A stretch of 64,000 nt of DNA, taken from Madurella fahalii. Taxonomy: Eukaryota; Ascomycota; Sordariomycetes; Sordariales. Positions within the stretch are counted from its first letter, which is position 1, and every line of letters begins with the position of its first letter. The stretch is from contig CM056878.1 of NCBI GenBank assembly GCA_029876055.1, positions 1,798,001-1,862,000 on the forward strand. The letters are read 5' to 3'. The position numbers and the translations under genes were made by a program. Below the pieces are notes generated by a model. The model was not told where the DNA came from. It searched no databases and was given only the letters and a program-made list of their open reading frames with translations. This document shows, piece by piece, positions 32,954-43,867 of this stretch.

Positions 32954-34385
32954 CTATTGCGCCTTCTTCTTGGCCGCCTCCTTGGCCAGCTTCTCGCGCC
33001 GCGCAATCTGCGCCTCGACGCCGATGCCGCCAAACACCAGGCCGACGCCGAGCCACTGCATCTGCGACAGGCGGTGGCCGAAGGCGACGACGCTGAGGAT
33101 CATGGTGAACATCTTGCGCGTGACGGTGACGGTGACGAGCAGGACGGACGAGAAGGTCGAGAGCGTGTGGACTGTCAAATGAATGGTTGGTCAGCTTTCC
33201 CCCCTGCCCCCTAATGTCGGATATAAAATAAATGAAAGGAAAAAAAAAAAAAAAAAAATAAGAGAAAAAACTCACAGATAAACACCTGCCCGACACACCC
33301 ACACAGCGCAAAGCCCAGCACGTCCCTCCACACAGCAGGGTACCTCCTCAGAAACTCCAGCGCCGACGCCAGCTCCCCACCGCCCCCCGTCACGTCCATG
33401 CCGAACCACTCCCCCAGCGGGGTGTGCACCAGCCAGGGGCTCAGCAGGAGGTAGGTGCCCGTGATGGCGCCGGAGAGGAGGTTGTTGGCGGCCATCATCT
33501 GCGGGCCGGTGTAGGGCTGAAAGGTGCTGAAGATGTAGTCCTGCGTGCTGTTGGTGAGGCCGTCGAAGAGCAGGTTGATGCCGAGCAGCAGCATGCCCCA
33601 GGCCGTCTGGCCCGTGTGGCTGGCCGCGTGCTGGCCGTGCTTCTTCTTGCCGCTCCCCGAGTGCAGCGTGAACACGGCCACGCCGCACGTCACGGCCGCC
33701 ACCACCAGGTACTTGTAGAGCGGGTAGCGCTTGCGGAAGACGGTGATGTGCAGGAACATGACGGGGAGGAGCTTGCAGCTCTTGGCGAGGATGAAGGTGA
33801 TGTAGTCGATGTGGGCGAGGGCGGCGTAGCCAAAGGGGGCGGCGAGCGCGTTGGTGAAGGCCACTAGGAGCAGGGGCGGCAGGATCCGCCGGTTCGGGAT
33901 CATGGCCGGCACCGGTTGTCCGCGCGGGGTGCTGAGGATGGAGAAGAGCTTCCCCCCGCGGCTGCGAAGAGGGATTGGATTGTGAGGAGGAAGACGGAGA
34001 ACTTGAAGCGCTCGTTGGCGGGGCCGTAGGTGGTGGTTGTGAGCTTTTCTTGGAGGTAGGCCCATGTTAGGCTAGACCGAGCGAGGTTAGGAAGAGCCAT
34101 TTCTATGAGTAAAGAGCGGGGGGAAAGGGCTCACAAGGAAGCGTAGATGCCGGCAACGTCGATGATGAGCGTGGTGATGCCGGCGTCCTTCTTTGCGACG
34201 GGCGCCTTGCCGCCGGCGTCGCTGCTGCTGCCACTCAATGCCTGGTCATTGGCCTTTCCAGTGGCCTTCTCCGCCGTCCCGTCTGACGCGTCCAATTCCC
34301 TGCGTTGCGTTGTACGGTCGTGTTTGCTGGCGTATTCCGAAGACGGTTCGCGCCGGATGGGCGTCGCCTGCTTCGTGCGTGCCAT
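32954..34385 (-). CDS. HUT1: UDP-galactose/nucleotide-sugar transporter HUT1, with frame break
   Basis: Three exons, 34385-34135, 34071-33276 and 33171-32954; introns of 63 and 104 nt. It is a multi-span ER membrane protein of the SLC35B/HUT1 family. Conserved pieces: DVAGIYASF joined to LTWAYLQEKLTTTTYG, FGYAALAHIDYITFILAKSCKLLP, GLTNSTQDYIF, FHTLSTFSSVLLVTVTVTRKM, QWLGVGLVFGGIG, and a C-terminal Lys-rich ER-retention-like tail (AKKKAQ). Within exon 2 the frame breaks at a run of six Gs (coding strand; plus-strand C 33952-33957): upstream QSLFAAAG is in one frame and GGKLFSILSTPRG in another, with no room for an intron. One more G would give a continuous frame of about 421 residues. It is either an assembly undercall or a pseudogene. 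The N-terminus reads MARTKQATP. Confidence 0.9.
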
Positions 34386-35918
34386 GGCGGGATGTAGTGG
34401 ACCTTCAAATGGGACCGCGGCAGCAGTACAAGTCAGGTTCTGGTATATAAACGGGAAGCTCTCGCTTTACTAGTATCAACAATAAAGATCAAGTGAGAGT
34501 CCGCGAGAGCGAGAGAAAGAGAGGAACAAAAATTCCAAAAAAAAAAAAAAAAAGACAAAAGGCGAAACGAGGGATTGCGGCGTCTGGAGGTTATGTGGCC
34601 AACGGATGGTGGCATGCTTCGAGCTCGCGATACGTTAGCCGGGGTTGGGTTGCGCCGCCGCATGCCATTGGGACAGGGTGGCTTCTCCCCGCGGTCTAAA
34701 CTCCTTTTAGGGGTCCCATTACACTATCGCGCTAAAGCGGCCCGACATTTTTAGTGGGTCAGCCAGCGCGGCTGCCCTGCCGTTAGGGCTGTTTACCGCC
34801 CGGCATGGTGGGGTTTCCAGGTGCCAGCTCCGGCGTGATGTATGCCAAGAAAAGGAACCGACATCCAGAGATGTTCGGGCTCGGTAGACCACACACGGAC
34901 GACACCCAAAATATTATCCAAGGCGCGCGCCATGGCAGCCGTGTAGGGAGCTTCCACTGCGTGCTTTTGCAACGACTCTTCGCGTCTTGGCCAGCCGATT
35001 GTCAAATCACACCCTCTCTAACGAGCGGCCCCGAGGCCACGGCAGCATTCGAGAATGGAAGGCTCGGTCATCATGCTCATATATTTATCTACTCCTGCCT
35101 CCACCTAGACGTCTCTCATCTAGACATCTTCGTAAGATCTGCTGATGGTTTGACAAGGACAAGCCCCGAGAGGGAACTATCTAGTGATGACGGCAATTGG
35201 GCCGGCTGCACAACGTGCTATGGCCCTCCCTGCTAAAGAAACTTGTGGTAGGCATAAACTGGCATTCGTCGTCGGTACTGTGCGTGTGCGCGGGCCGAGT
35301 CCAAGCCTCGCGTGTGAAGGATACGGGGTTGTTTGAGAGAGTAAGCGGATGACCGAAAGATGCGAGGAACTGAGCTGCGGAGAGCTGGCGTAGACTTTGG
35401 TATCAATTTCGGTGAGAGGATCAGTCAGGAGGGCGGAGGAAAACGGGGGTAGTCGGTCTTAAGATTCAGAAGACACCCGGCATCGGCTGCGATGTTTGGC
35501 TCTGCCTCTTCTCCTTCGGTAGGCCTCTGGCGTAGACCGCGAGACCCGTCATGGTTGACAGGCGTGGAATAGCCGGTTTTAATCGCCGCCGAATAGAATT
35601 GGTAAGGTGAGTGAATGAAACCGGTTCAAAATAAGGGGAAAGAAAAAGGATGAGAGAGAAACCCGGGGAAGTGCTTTTTTCGGTAAAGGAAGTGTCGTCA
35701 CATCATTTCCCACCCGCCGAATGATACGCCTTGCGGCTGTCAGATCTGGAAACGACCCATAACGAAGGGCTGCCAAATCCGACCCAAACCAGGAAGAAAA
35801 GAACCCCCCGGGAGAACTCGGCTGGCCAGTTGGTAATAATCCCACTCTTGTAACTCCAACGGTTACAACATGTACGGTTTTATTACAGCCTGGAGATCGG
35901 TCGGTTACCCTGCGTGAC
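34386..35918. other. Intergenic, HUT1 upstream and KH gene 3' region
   Basis: 1.5 kb between two minus-strand genes. It holds a run of 17 A at 34538-34554. No gene supported. Confidence 0.5.
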
Positions 35919-37156
35919 CTACTCGGAAGGGTGCGCGGCCTGTTGCTGGCGCCGCATCTTCTCCGCCTCCAGGTTCTCGTAGAGGAGGAATAGAGCCGTC
36001 TCGTTCGCCTTGGCCGTACCCGTGATAGTAAACATGCGCTCGCCCGTTTCGTCATGGGGAGCCTGCAGCTCATGGTTAGCGGCGAGTGAACGAACGAGAG
36101 GATCGGCGCATAAACTCACCTTGGCGATAGAGATCCGGGCGCCGGAGGTCTTGCGTATCTCGCTGATCTTGGAGCCCGCACGTCCAATGATGCAGCCAAC
36201 CATGTCCGCAGGGATGCTGATGTTCTGCGTCTGAATCTCCTCCCCATTCTCGTCGTGGGTCGGCGGGCCACGGGCCGCCGCATCGGAATCAGAACGGCGG
36301 GTGTACGGTCGAGACCCGCCGTTGCTGAAGTCGGCGCCATTACCTGTCCGCGTGACGCGGGAGCCAGCGTAGGGAGCCCGATCCTGGACGTAGCTGCTGG
36401 CCCCCGCGAGCCCTGGCGCCCCGGCGCCCTGCGTCCGGACGACAGGATTGTACAGGACGGTTCCGGTACCCCGCTGCCAATCGTCGATCAAGCACTTGCA
36501 GATTTCCCAGACAGCACGTTGGATGCCCTCGGGCGTGCCTTGAACCTCGACTATCCGCTCGGTCGATTGTGGCAACATCTCCTTCTGTGCCACCATGCGC
36601 ACGCCGGATACATCCTGGATGTGCTTGATCTTGAGACCCTGGCGACCAATGATTGTGCCCATCTGGTTGTGGGAGATGAGGAGCTTGATTGCTGCGGCAA
36701 CAGTCAGCAGCTGCAACACCCGTTGTTCAACAGTTGATGGACCATACGGTGAGTGCCAGTGTTCTGAACGACTCCGCCCATGCCCATGGCGGGAGCGCCC
36801 TCCAACAGAGCCCGGGCCACGACAGCATAGGCTCTGGAGATGGCTTCGCATCCGCCCGTGATGGTCAGCACCCGGTCGTAAACGCCTTGTACGACCTTGC
36901 TGACACCGGCCTTCACACCCGTCTCGTCGCGCAGATCCGCGACGTTCTTGCCGCCTTTCCCAATGATGACACCAGCTTCCTTGGAAGACACAATCGCCCG
37001 CAGGGTGAGCTGCGTCTGGGCGTACTCTTCATCCGTCTTTGGCGCCGGATCCCCATCCGGGCCCAGGCGAGGCTCATTGTCACTGAGCTTGAGCTGGTCA
37101 ATCGACTCGGAGAGGTCAGCGCCATTAGGCGGGATCATGTCTTGAGGAGCCGACAT
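35919..37156 (-). CDS. RNA-binding protein with three KH domains (PBP2/Rnc1-like)
   Basis: Exons 37156-36748, 36691-36120 and 36062-35919 give 374 residues; introns of 56 and 57 nt. Three KH domains are visible with intact GxxG loops: KH1 (VIIGKGGKNV, about residues 48-118), KH2 (TIIGRQGLKIK, about 137-205, joined across intron 1 as NTGTHPIKLLISHNQMG) and KH3 (CIIGRAGSKI, about 290-355, joined across intron 2 as ISIAKAPHDETGERM). The KH2-KH3 linker is Gly/Ser/Arg-rich. The protein matches the PCBP/hnRNP-K-like fungal group that includes yeast Pbp2/Hek2 and fission-yeast Rnc1, which bind poly(C)-rich mRNA and affect stability, translation or telomeres. Which of these roles applies is not visible. 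Confidence 0.93.
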
Positions 37157-40100
37157 GTTGGCGACAGACGATGTGCAAGCGTGGTCGGTGGGGTTCTTGG
37201 CTGGTCAATGGGATTGCAGGCGACAGCGGGTTAAACCGTCTCGACCTGAGCAACGTGCCGAAAAGGCGGTCGGTCGGAGTGTGACGTGACGGTTGAGAAC
37301 TCTGCAAGAGTTAGCTGGCGCAAGTGGTTGAGGCCAAGCCACGAAACCATGCACAAGGAAAGCCGAGAGGCGTCACCGCAGCAGAACGAGAACTATCATG
37401 GGGTATCCCATATATCTTGAACCGACGCCTGTTTATCCCTTCCTTTTGACTTGGTATTTTTTTTTTTTTCCTTCCACCTTTTCCCCCGTCCGGTGGAGAG
37501 AAGGAGACAAGCGCCTAAGAGAGAAGGGAGGAAGTGGTGCGCGCCGCGGGCGAGCTACCCTGGCTGCCGATGGCGGGGCATTGTCCACATACCTTTGCAG
37601 CAGGCGGCGGGCGGACCCAATTGGCGTGCTTGGTCCGGCACAGGCTAGCGAGGGTTGTTGGAGGCGGGGTTTCTGGACTGTGCGCAAACCCAGAAAAGGG
37701 AAGATACGGCGGCGGGGACGGAAAGGGGAAAAAGAAGAACAAAAAGAAAAAAAGAAGAAAGTCAGGCCCGGGAATTCGGAGGAGACGGGAGCCGACGCAA
37801 GGATGGCAGGTTCCCAATTTCCCACGGTGCGAGGGAGGGCGCGGGATGAGGAAGGACGGGCGATTGGGGGGAGGGAGATGGGGTTTGGGAGGTTGAAATT
37901 CACCACATGGGAGAAAAAGGTGTGGAGGAAAGAAGAGATGGAAGGTTTGAAAAACGAAAAGAGGGGTCAATGGGTTGGCGGAGGGAAGCTTGGGTGACGA
38001 GCGGCGAGAACCAGGGCAGTTGAAAGAAAACCTCCAAAGTCCAAGGCCAGTGCCGTGTCCAATGCCTGTGATAGGTGCAGTACAGGACAGGTTCACAACC
38101 GCAAAAGTGTGGGCTGTCGTGAGAATGCAATGACCTTACTGGCGAGGCTCCGCCGAGAAAGACGCACCGGCCTCATCAAGCCTCGACCTTCTTCACCAGG
38201 GCTTCCAGGGCTACCAGGTGAAGCTCCCATGTTCCGCCACCACGCGGCAAGCTCTACGGCGGGGGCCAGGTGGGGTTCGCGGCCGGCCCTCACTGCTCAT
38301 ATGATCGTGGCATCGTGCCTCCCTGCATCAGGGAGCTGTCCCACGCAAGCGGCCTGTACTGTATGTACGTGTACCCATGTAGCAATGTCGCCTGCCAGGC
38401 ATGTGCCGACTTTCCACAGGTCTTCTCCAGACCGTTCATCAAATCGCCGGTCTCGAGGTCGCGATGTGCCGTCTGCGTCGCTTGCAGCAGGTACCCACAA
38501 TCTGCGCTCTCCACCAAGTAAGAGGCCCGGTGCCCAGTTCTTGGTCTGTGCTACCCTCTCCCCTCTCCCCTCATTCCTCAATTCAGGTCCCTGTCCGCAT
38601 GCCGCTGCGTTTCCCCAACCTCATGAATTTTCTCGGCACCAGAGATACTGTACAGCGGAGCACGGCTGCAATTGCGCTCTCTGTCAGTCACACGGCCGGA
38701 AGCAGCCCATAGCAGCGCCAGCTGGTTTTGTTGGTTCTATTGGATCCGGCGGCAGGATCCTGCGTCAGCTACAGAATGGAAAGCTCTAGTCGCCGCGATC
38801 TTGGTCAAAAGTCTCCCATCCGGCAGGTGTCCCACTGTGTATGTGCACTTATTTCCAGTGAGCTACCCAGCTACCCAGCTACCCCTACTTACCCACACCT
38901 CTGTTCGACAATATGTATGTAGTACATACAGAACAGTCCCTTGCTTCTGGTCCTTTTCCAGACCCGAGTGGGCCAGCGTGGGGCTGGCCCCGTCGGTAGG
39001 GGAGCCTCGATTGTCCATATAGGATCCGGGGCATCGTCGTAATGGGACGTCGTTCGCTACGGACATGGCATCCCACTCAACTGCAGAATTCTCTAGAGGG
39101 TTTGACCCCAATCGAGACAGCCCAACGCGCCATTGGCTCATCAGGGTCGGGCTAAATTCTCGCCAGGATACTTGGCGGTCTGAATCGAGCTCTCCTTGGT
39201 CCCTTAGCTTCGTGGACAACGGTTCCTAGCACCATTCTTCTAGTTATCATTCGTCTAGCAGACGGCAAGTCCGTTGTTTGCTCTCGCGGCCTATTCCTTT
39301 CGTATTAGGGCCTGTGGGGGAGTACCGGGCAGGCATCGTGTAAGCGACTCGAGAGTTGAATGGCCCCATCATCCATCCTTTACCCACATTCCATCAGACT
39401 GTTTCCCTCCAGGACGCCTCGATGCTTCGATGCAAACCGTCGGAAACGGTCTCGGGCCCCCAGCTTTGGGCTGCGTCGGATCCTTCTTGCGTATCCATCG
39501 GACTGCATCGAGGATGGGTGCCATCGGCCAGATGGTGAAATTTCGGGCCGTCAAAACGGTGTGCATATCCAAAATTCCCGGTCACAAATCTCTACTCCCT
39601 TGCGGGGGCAGTCTATGCTGCATTGCGATAGAGGTAATAATATGTGTTGTGCGACTCGAAGCTGCAGAGCTCGCAGCCGCGGGCGGGCGAACCCAAGCCC
39701 GGATTGAATTGCCTGATTGCGAGAGAGCGATAGAACAAGCAGCGCTCAAATCAAATGGACTTGCGAAGACTCAGCACCCCCAGTCTTGACAACGACCGGC
39801 TTATAGCCCGCTATCTCCGACTGGCCGGCTTAGAATCCAGATACTCGCAGAGCCCAGGATGAGCCCCCATTGCCCATCCTGTCCTTGGATCAGCTCTCCT
39901 CTCTCTAGAGCAGCTAGCCCCGATCTAGCCATTGACACTGAGAACCTTGTCAATTGGCCGGCCCGCCATGCTGCAAGCGGGGGTTCGGCCACGCGCCACC
40001 GGTGCTCGATGCAAGCGCGGCCTCGCTTACCACCGAAATGGCGGGCGAAGGATCCATGGCTGGCCGGCACGCACTGCGGGACGCTCTCGCTTGCCACACA

Positions 40101-41644
40101 GCCCATACCCAATAAGCTGGAGCGTTCTCTTGTTGTCATGTGACGCTAACATGCTGCGGTTCAGTGAATGGGGACAGACGCGTCCATTCCAGGGAGCAAC
40201 AGCACTGAGCTGGGAAGATTTGTTGTATGAAGAATAGCATCAATCTTAAAGTTCCATATCTCTAAATTGATGGAGATAAGCCTAGGGCTCAGTGAGAGGA
40301 AGGAGGAAACGCACTAGAACACACCTGTTGTCGATGCCTAAGTAATGGAGGCGTTCGGGTTCTACAACCAGTCCGTTATTTTCTAGTATCCTCCATTTAT
40401 ATATTCAATAGCGACGTCAGATCATACAGGCGCGGTCTTTCCCCAGCTAGTCAGAGAACCAGCTCAGCAGCACTGGTCGCTCTGTAAAAACAGTCGGGTA
40501 ATTTGATTGCTACATATTCCTCTGTAGCATCAATCCATCTTACTCCCTGGTGCAAACCCCTTCCTCCATCTGATCTTGACACCAGTCAGTACAGTAATAA
40601 ACAAATTAATCCCAGATAAGTCACGCACTGACCTCCAGAGAGTGCCATGGACGCGTTTCACTAATGAAGGAGGTAACCCAAGCTAAACAGTACGGCACCA
40701 AACCCGCAGGCAAACTGATTGACGTACACCCTATCGCCCAGAGCCTGATGGAACCCGTAAATGGACTTTATCGGAGTACCTATGATGAACAGGGTAATAT
40801 CAGGTATAACGGCGTCCATTGCACCAGTTCCAGTGCATAGCCGGCCATGTACATGTATGGGGGGGGCACTGGGATTGGAAAGGGGTCCAAGCAGAGCCCA
40901 ACGAATGGGCTCATCTCACAGTGCTTATGAGTGGGCTATGCCAACTCTATCAGCACCGCATTGCAAGCGCCTGAGGGCCTATCGATCAACTCAGTAAAGA
41001 GGCTTTGCACGAAGCAAGCAATAGAAGCGAGGCGATCCCCATCACTATCTCGATCCTTATCCACCAGAGGGGCAGCCACGAAACCCAAATATGACCATTG
41101 CATAGCACCCAACGCCAGACACATGATAAAAAAAAAAGACCCCTCCTTGTTGCGTGTGCTATCTCCCCAACCACGTAAGAAATCTAAATCTCGTGCAGGC
41201 GCGGCGTTGATAGAGCAAGACGATCTGATGATGACGATGATGATAGACAGATGTGGAAAGGCGCCGTAATGCTATGTCAGTGAAACATTTGACTCAGAGA
41301 AAGACGATGAAGCCAGCCAAGTAACCCACTTAAATCCGCCGCCAGTAGCTCCAATGCACCTCCTCGAAACTCCACCCAGCAAGAGACACCAACACCAAAA
41401 CGAACTCCAGATCAAACTCCCCAGTTCCCGCCAGCCCCTTGTCCTCGTTTCCAACCAGATATGCCATACCCCATACCCCACCCCATATTCCTCCCTCATC
41501 GTTGCGTACCTAATCATAACGCACCAGACCAGCCAGCTCGTATCAGTGATTGCGGCTCCAGATGACCGCGTACCCTGCAGCGTCATTTTCTCATCCCTCC
41601 CCCACCCCCCTCTGGATGTCGTCTCCTTCACTCCCAATCCAGAT

Positions 41645-41683
<39 letters not shown>

Positions 41684-41692
41684 ACCAAAAGT
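37157..41692. other. 4.5 kb intergenic region
   Basis: Lies upstream of the KH gene and downstream of the F-box gene, both minus strand. Open frames at 37398-37997 and 38055-38789 (+) were examined and have no recognisable domain. Visible elements: a T-run at 37457-37470, a CTACCCAG tandem (about three copies) at 38866-38885, AT-rich DNA around 40240-40640, and a GA microsatellite at 41647-41681 next to the F-box gene stop. Confidence 0.45.
41647..41681. repeat. GA dinucleotide microsatellite
   Basis: About 17 GA units, immediately downstream of the stop codon of the F-box/LRR gene and so probably in its 3' UTR. Confidence 0.9.
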
Positions 41693-43867
41693 TCACATAA
41701 CAACACAAACCGTCGTCCTCGCCCTCCTTCTTCCCGTACCCCCAACACCACCTCCTCCTCCAGCGTCCCCACCAGTACCAGTAACACCACTCCCGCCCGC
41801 GGCCCCTACACCCCCCTCCTCCTCATCATGCAGCTGTTGCGCCTCCCTCGCCCTCCTCCTCCTCCGCCTCCTCCCCGCCGCCCCAGAGACTCCCGCCTCC
41901 TCATTCGCCTGCATATAATCCGCCCACTTGCGCTCCAGCCTGCCCGCAGCCGCGACATCCCCCCTCAGGACCCGCTTCGTGTGCTCATCTACCGTCATCT
42001 GCCAGCCGTAAAAGCACTTGAGCGAGATGATCTCCGCCGGCGCAGCAACAGCAGCAGCGGCAGCGGGAGCGGGAGCGGGAGCGGGGGCAGGAGCCTTGCC
42101 CTTCTTCGCGCTGCGGACCGCAGCAGCAACCATCTCCGCGTTCCGACTCAGGACCTCGCGCGCGCCTGTCCACGTGACGTTTGAGCAATCGTAGACGACC
42201 AGGCTGAGGCCTACGACGGGGAGGGACGGCGCGGCACGGCGAGGGGCGGCAGCAACCGAGGACCGCTCGCGTACCATGGCGGCGGCCTCGGCTAGGACAA
42301 GGTCGCTCACGTGCGTGTTGTCCATGAAGACGCTCTTGAGGCGGGTGCAGTTCCGCATGACGGGGAGCATGCCCGGGTCGCCGAGGTTTTCGCAGTAGCT
42401 GATGCTGAGGTGCTCCAAGTAAGGCGCGCAGGGCGCCTTGGCGAGGTGCTGGGAGAGGATGGCGTTGGTGAGTTCCGAGAGGTCCTCCAGCTCGAGGTGA
42501 GTGAGGCGGGGGGTGGATGCGAGGATCGGTTCTAGGGCGGCATCGGTAAGGTGAGTGATGCCCGATAGTTGCAAACCTTCGAGATTTGGGACCAAGTAGC
42601 CTAGGGCCTTGACGCCGTCGCTGGTGAGGCGTGAACAGCGGGTGAGGTCGAGATGGCGGAGCTTCCGGGGAGGGGAAATAGGGCGATCGGTAAGGTAGTC
42701 GATCTCGGGATTCGGGCCGTGCATCATAATTTGAAGGGCGGCGTCAGTTAGCTCTTCACAGCCGGCGAGGACAAGCCGCTCGAGGTTGTTCGTTCGAAAT
42801 ATAGCTTCCGCGACATCAACGTTGCTGAAGCCCCTGATCTCGCCAGCCCGGAGGTCTCTCAGTTTTGGGCATCCCTCGACTACGAATTTGATGCCCCGGG
42901 CGTCCGTCTGCTTGCACCACGAGACGTTGAACACTTCCAGTTGCGGGCAGGAGTGGGCAATGATCTTGCAGGTGACATTGTTAACCGCTGATAGGCCGGT
43001 GAGGTTGAGGTTGGCAAGCTTCTCGTTGGCCTTGAGCAGACTATGCAGCGTCGACCGCTGGAGATTTCGACATCCCTCCAGCGTGGCATTGATCAAGTTC
43101 CGACATGCCTTCACTATCACCTCAGCCCGCTTATAGTGCTCCACTTGGACGCAACCCCTGAGATTGAGGTCCTTAACAAAGGGACCAGCCGACATGATGA
43201 TCTTGGCGAGCGATTCGGCCGGTATCTCCCTGTAGAACTCGGAAGCGTCGAGGCTGGTCCATAGTTGACCGTCAAAGCACAGCTTGTAAAATTCGCTGGA
43301 AACCCTCGAGGCTCGGACGAGCTCCTTGGGTCGGAGGAACGAGAGCACGTAGACCTTGAGTTCAAGCGGCATGCTAGCCCATATGCTGAATGTTCTTGTT
43401 TTTTTCTTGACCACCGCCGGCAGTGAAACCGTGGCCGATGCGGGCATAGCGTGCTCGACTTTTCGAGTGGCCAGTACGGATTCGATACCGTCATTCACGG
43501 GCGATTCGGCGATTGGACTGGCCGGGATCGACGTAGGGGCGCTCGAGGCGTCGGCCGTAGACGCTTGGGAGAAGTAGGAGCCCGTACTCGGCTGGCCGAA
43601 GGGAGAAGCGCTCGATGCCAGGCTCACACAGGAAAGGGTACCTGACATGCCGTAAGGGCTGCTTGCGGATCTCGGGCGGCCATGGCGGGCTAACGAGGGC
43701 GAGGACGAGATACGCTGCAGGCCACGGAGCAGCCTCTGGCGCCCTCTCTTCTTCAACCGTGCTTCTGCCCCGTTCTCGATGGCACCATCACCAGCAATGA
43801 CACCGTCCAGGTCATCAGGGCTCGGTGGCGTGCTCGGGACGGCGTGAAGGATCTCGAGGTCGGCCAT
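41693..43867 (-). CDS. F-box and leucine-rich-repeat protein (SCF substrate receptor)
   Basis: Single frame of 724 residues; the open frame extends upstream to 43900 but its first ATG is at 43867 (MADLEILHAVPSTPP). A disordered Ser-rich N-terminus is followed by an F-box at about residues 160-205 (WASMPLELKVYVLSFLRPKEL, ASRVSSEFYKLCFD). About ten AMN1/Grr1-type LRRs follow (residues ~225-515), with repeats such as LKDLNLRGCVQVE-like, LANLNLTGLSAV, LERLVLAGCEELTDAAL, LRHLDLTRCSRLT and LEHLSISYCENL. The C-terminal part has an Ala-Pro tract from a GCGGGA-type repeat (plus 42057-42093), then AEIISLKCFYGWQMTVDEHTKRVL and an Arg-rich and Gly-rich tail. F-box/LRR proteins choose substrates for SCF ubiquitin ligases. 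This one resembles fungal Pof2/Grr1-type proteins; the substrate is unknown. Confidence 0.9.
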   Translation of the reverse strand: MADLEILHAVPSTPPSPDDLDGVIAGDGAIENGAEARLKKRGRQRLLRGLQRISSSPSLARHGRPRSASSPYGMSGTLSCVSLASSASPFGQPSTGSYFSQASTADASSAPTSIPASPIAESPVNDGIESVLATRKVEHAMPASATVSLPAVVKKKTRTFSIWASMPLELKVYVLSFLRPKELVRASRVSSEFYKLCFDGQLWTSLDASEFYREIPAESLAKIIMSAGPFVKDLNLRGCVQVEHYKRAEVIVKACRNLINATLEGCRNLQRSTLHSLLKANEKLANLNLTGLSAVNNVTCKIIAHSCPQLEVFNVSWCKQTDARGIKFVVEGCPKLRDLRAGEIRGFSNVDVAEAIFRTNNLERLVLAGCEELTDAALQIMMHGPNPEIDYLTDRPISPPRKLRHLDLTRCSRLTSDGVKALGYLVPNLEGLQLSGITHLTDAALEPILASTPRLTHLELEDLSELTNAILSQHLAKAPCAPYLEHLSISYCENLGDPGMLPVMRNCTRLKSVFMDNTHVSDLVLAEAAAMVRERSSVAAAPRRAAPSLPVVGLSLVVYDCSNVTWTGAREVLSRNAEMVAAAVRSAKKGKAPAPAPAPAPAAAAAVAAPAEIISLKCFYGWQMTVDEHTKRVLRGDVAAAGRLERKWADYMQANEEAGVSGAAGRRRRRRRAREAQQLHDEEEGGVGAAGGSGVTGTGGDAGGGGGVGGTGRRRARTTVCVVM

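Noticed and set aside
38055..38789. 244-codon plus-strand open frame in the 4.5 kb gap
   Set aside because: Begins without an ATG, lacks domains, and shows no splice context; probably chance in GC-rich DNA.
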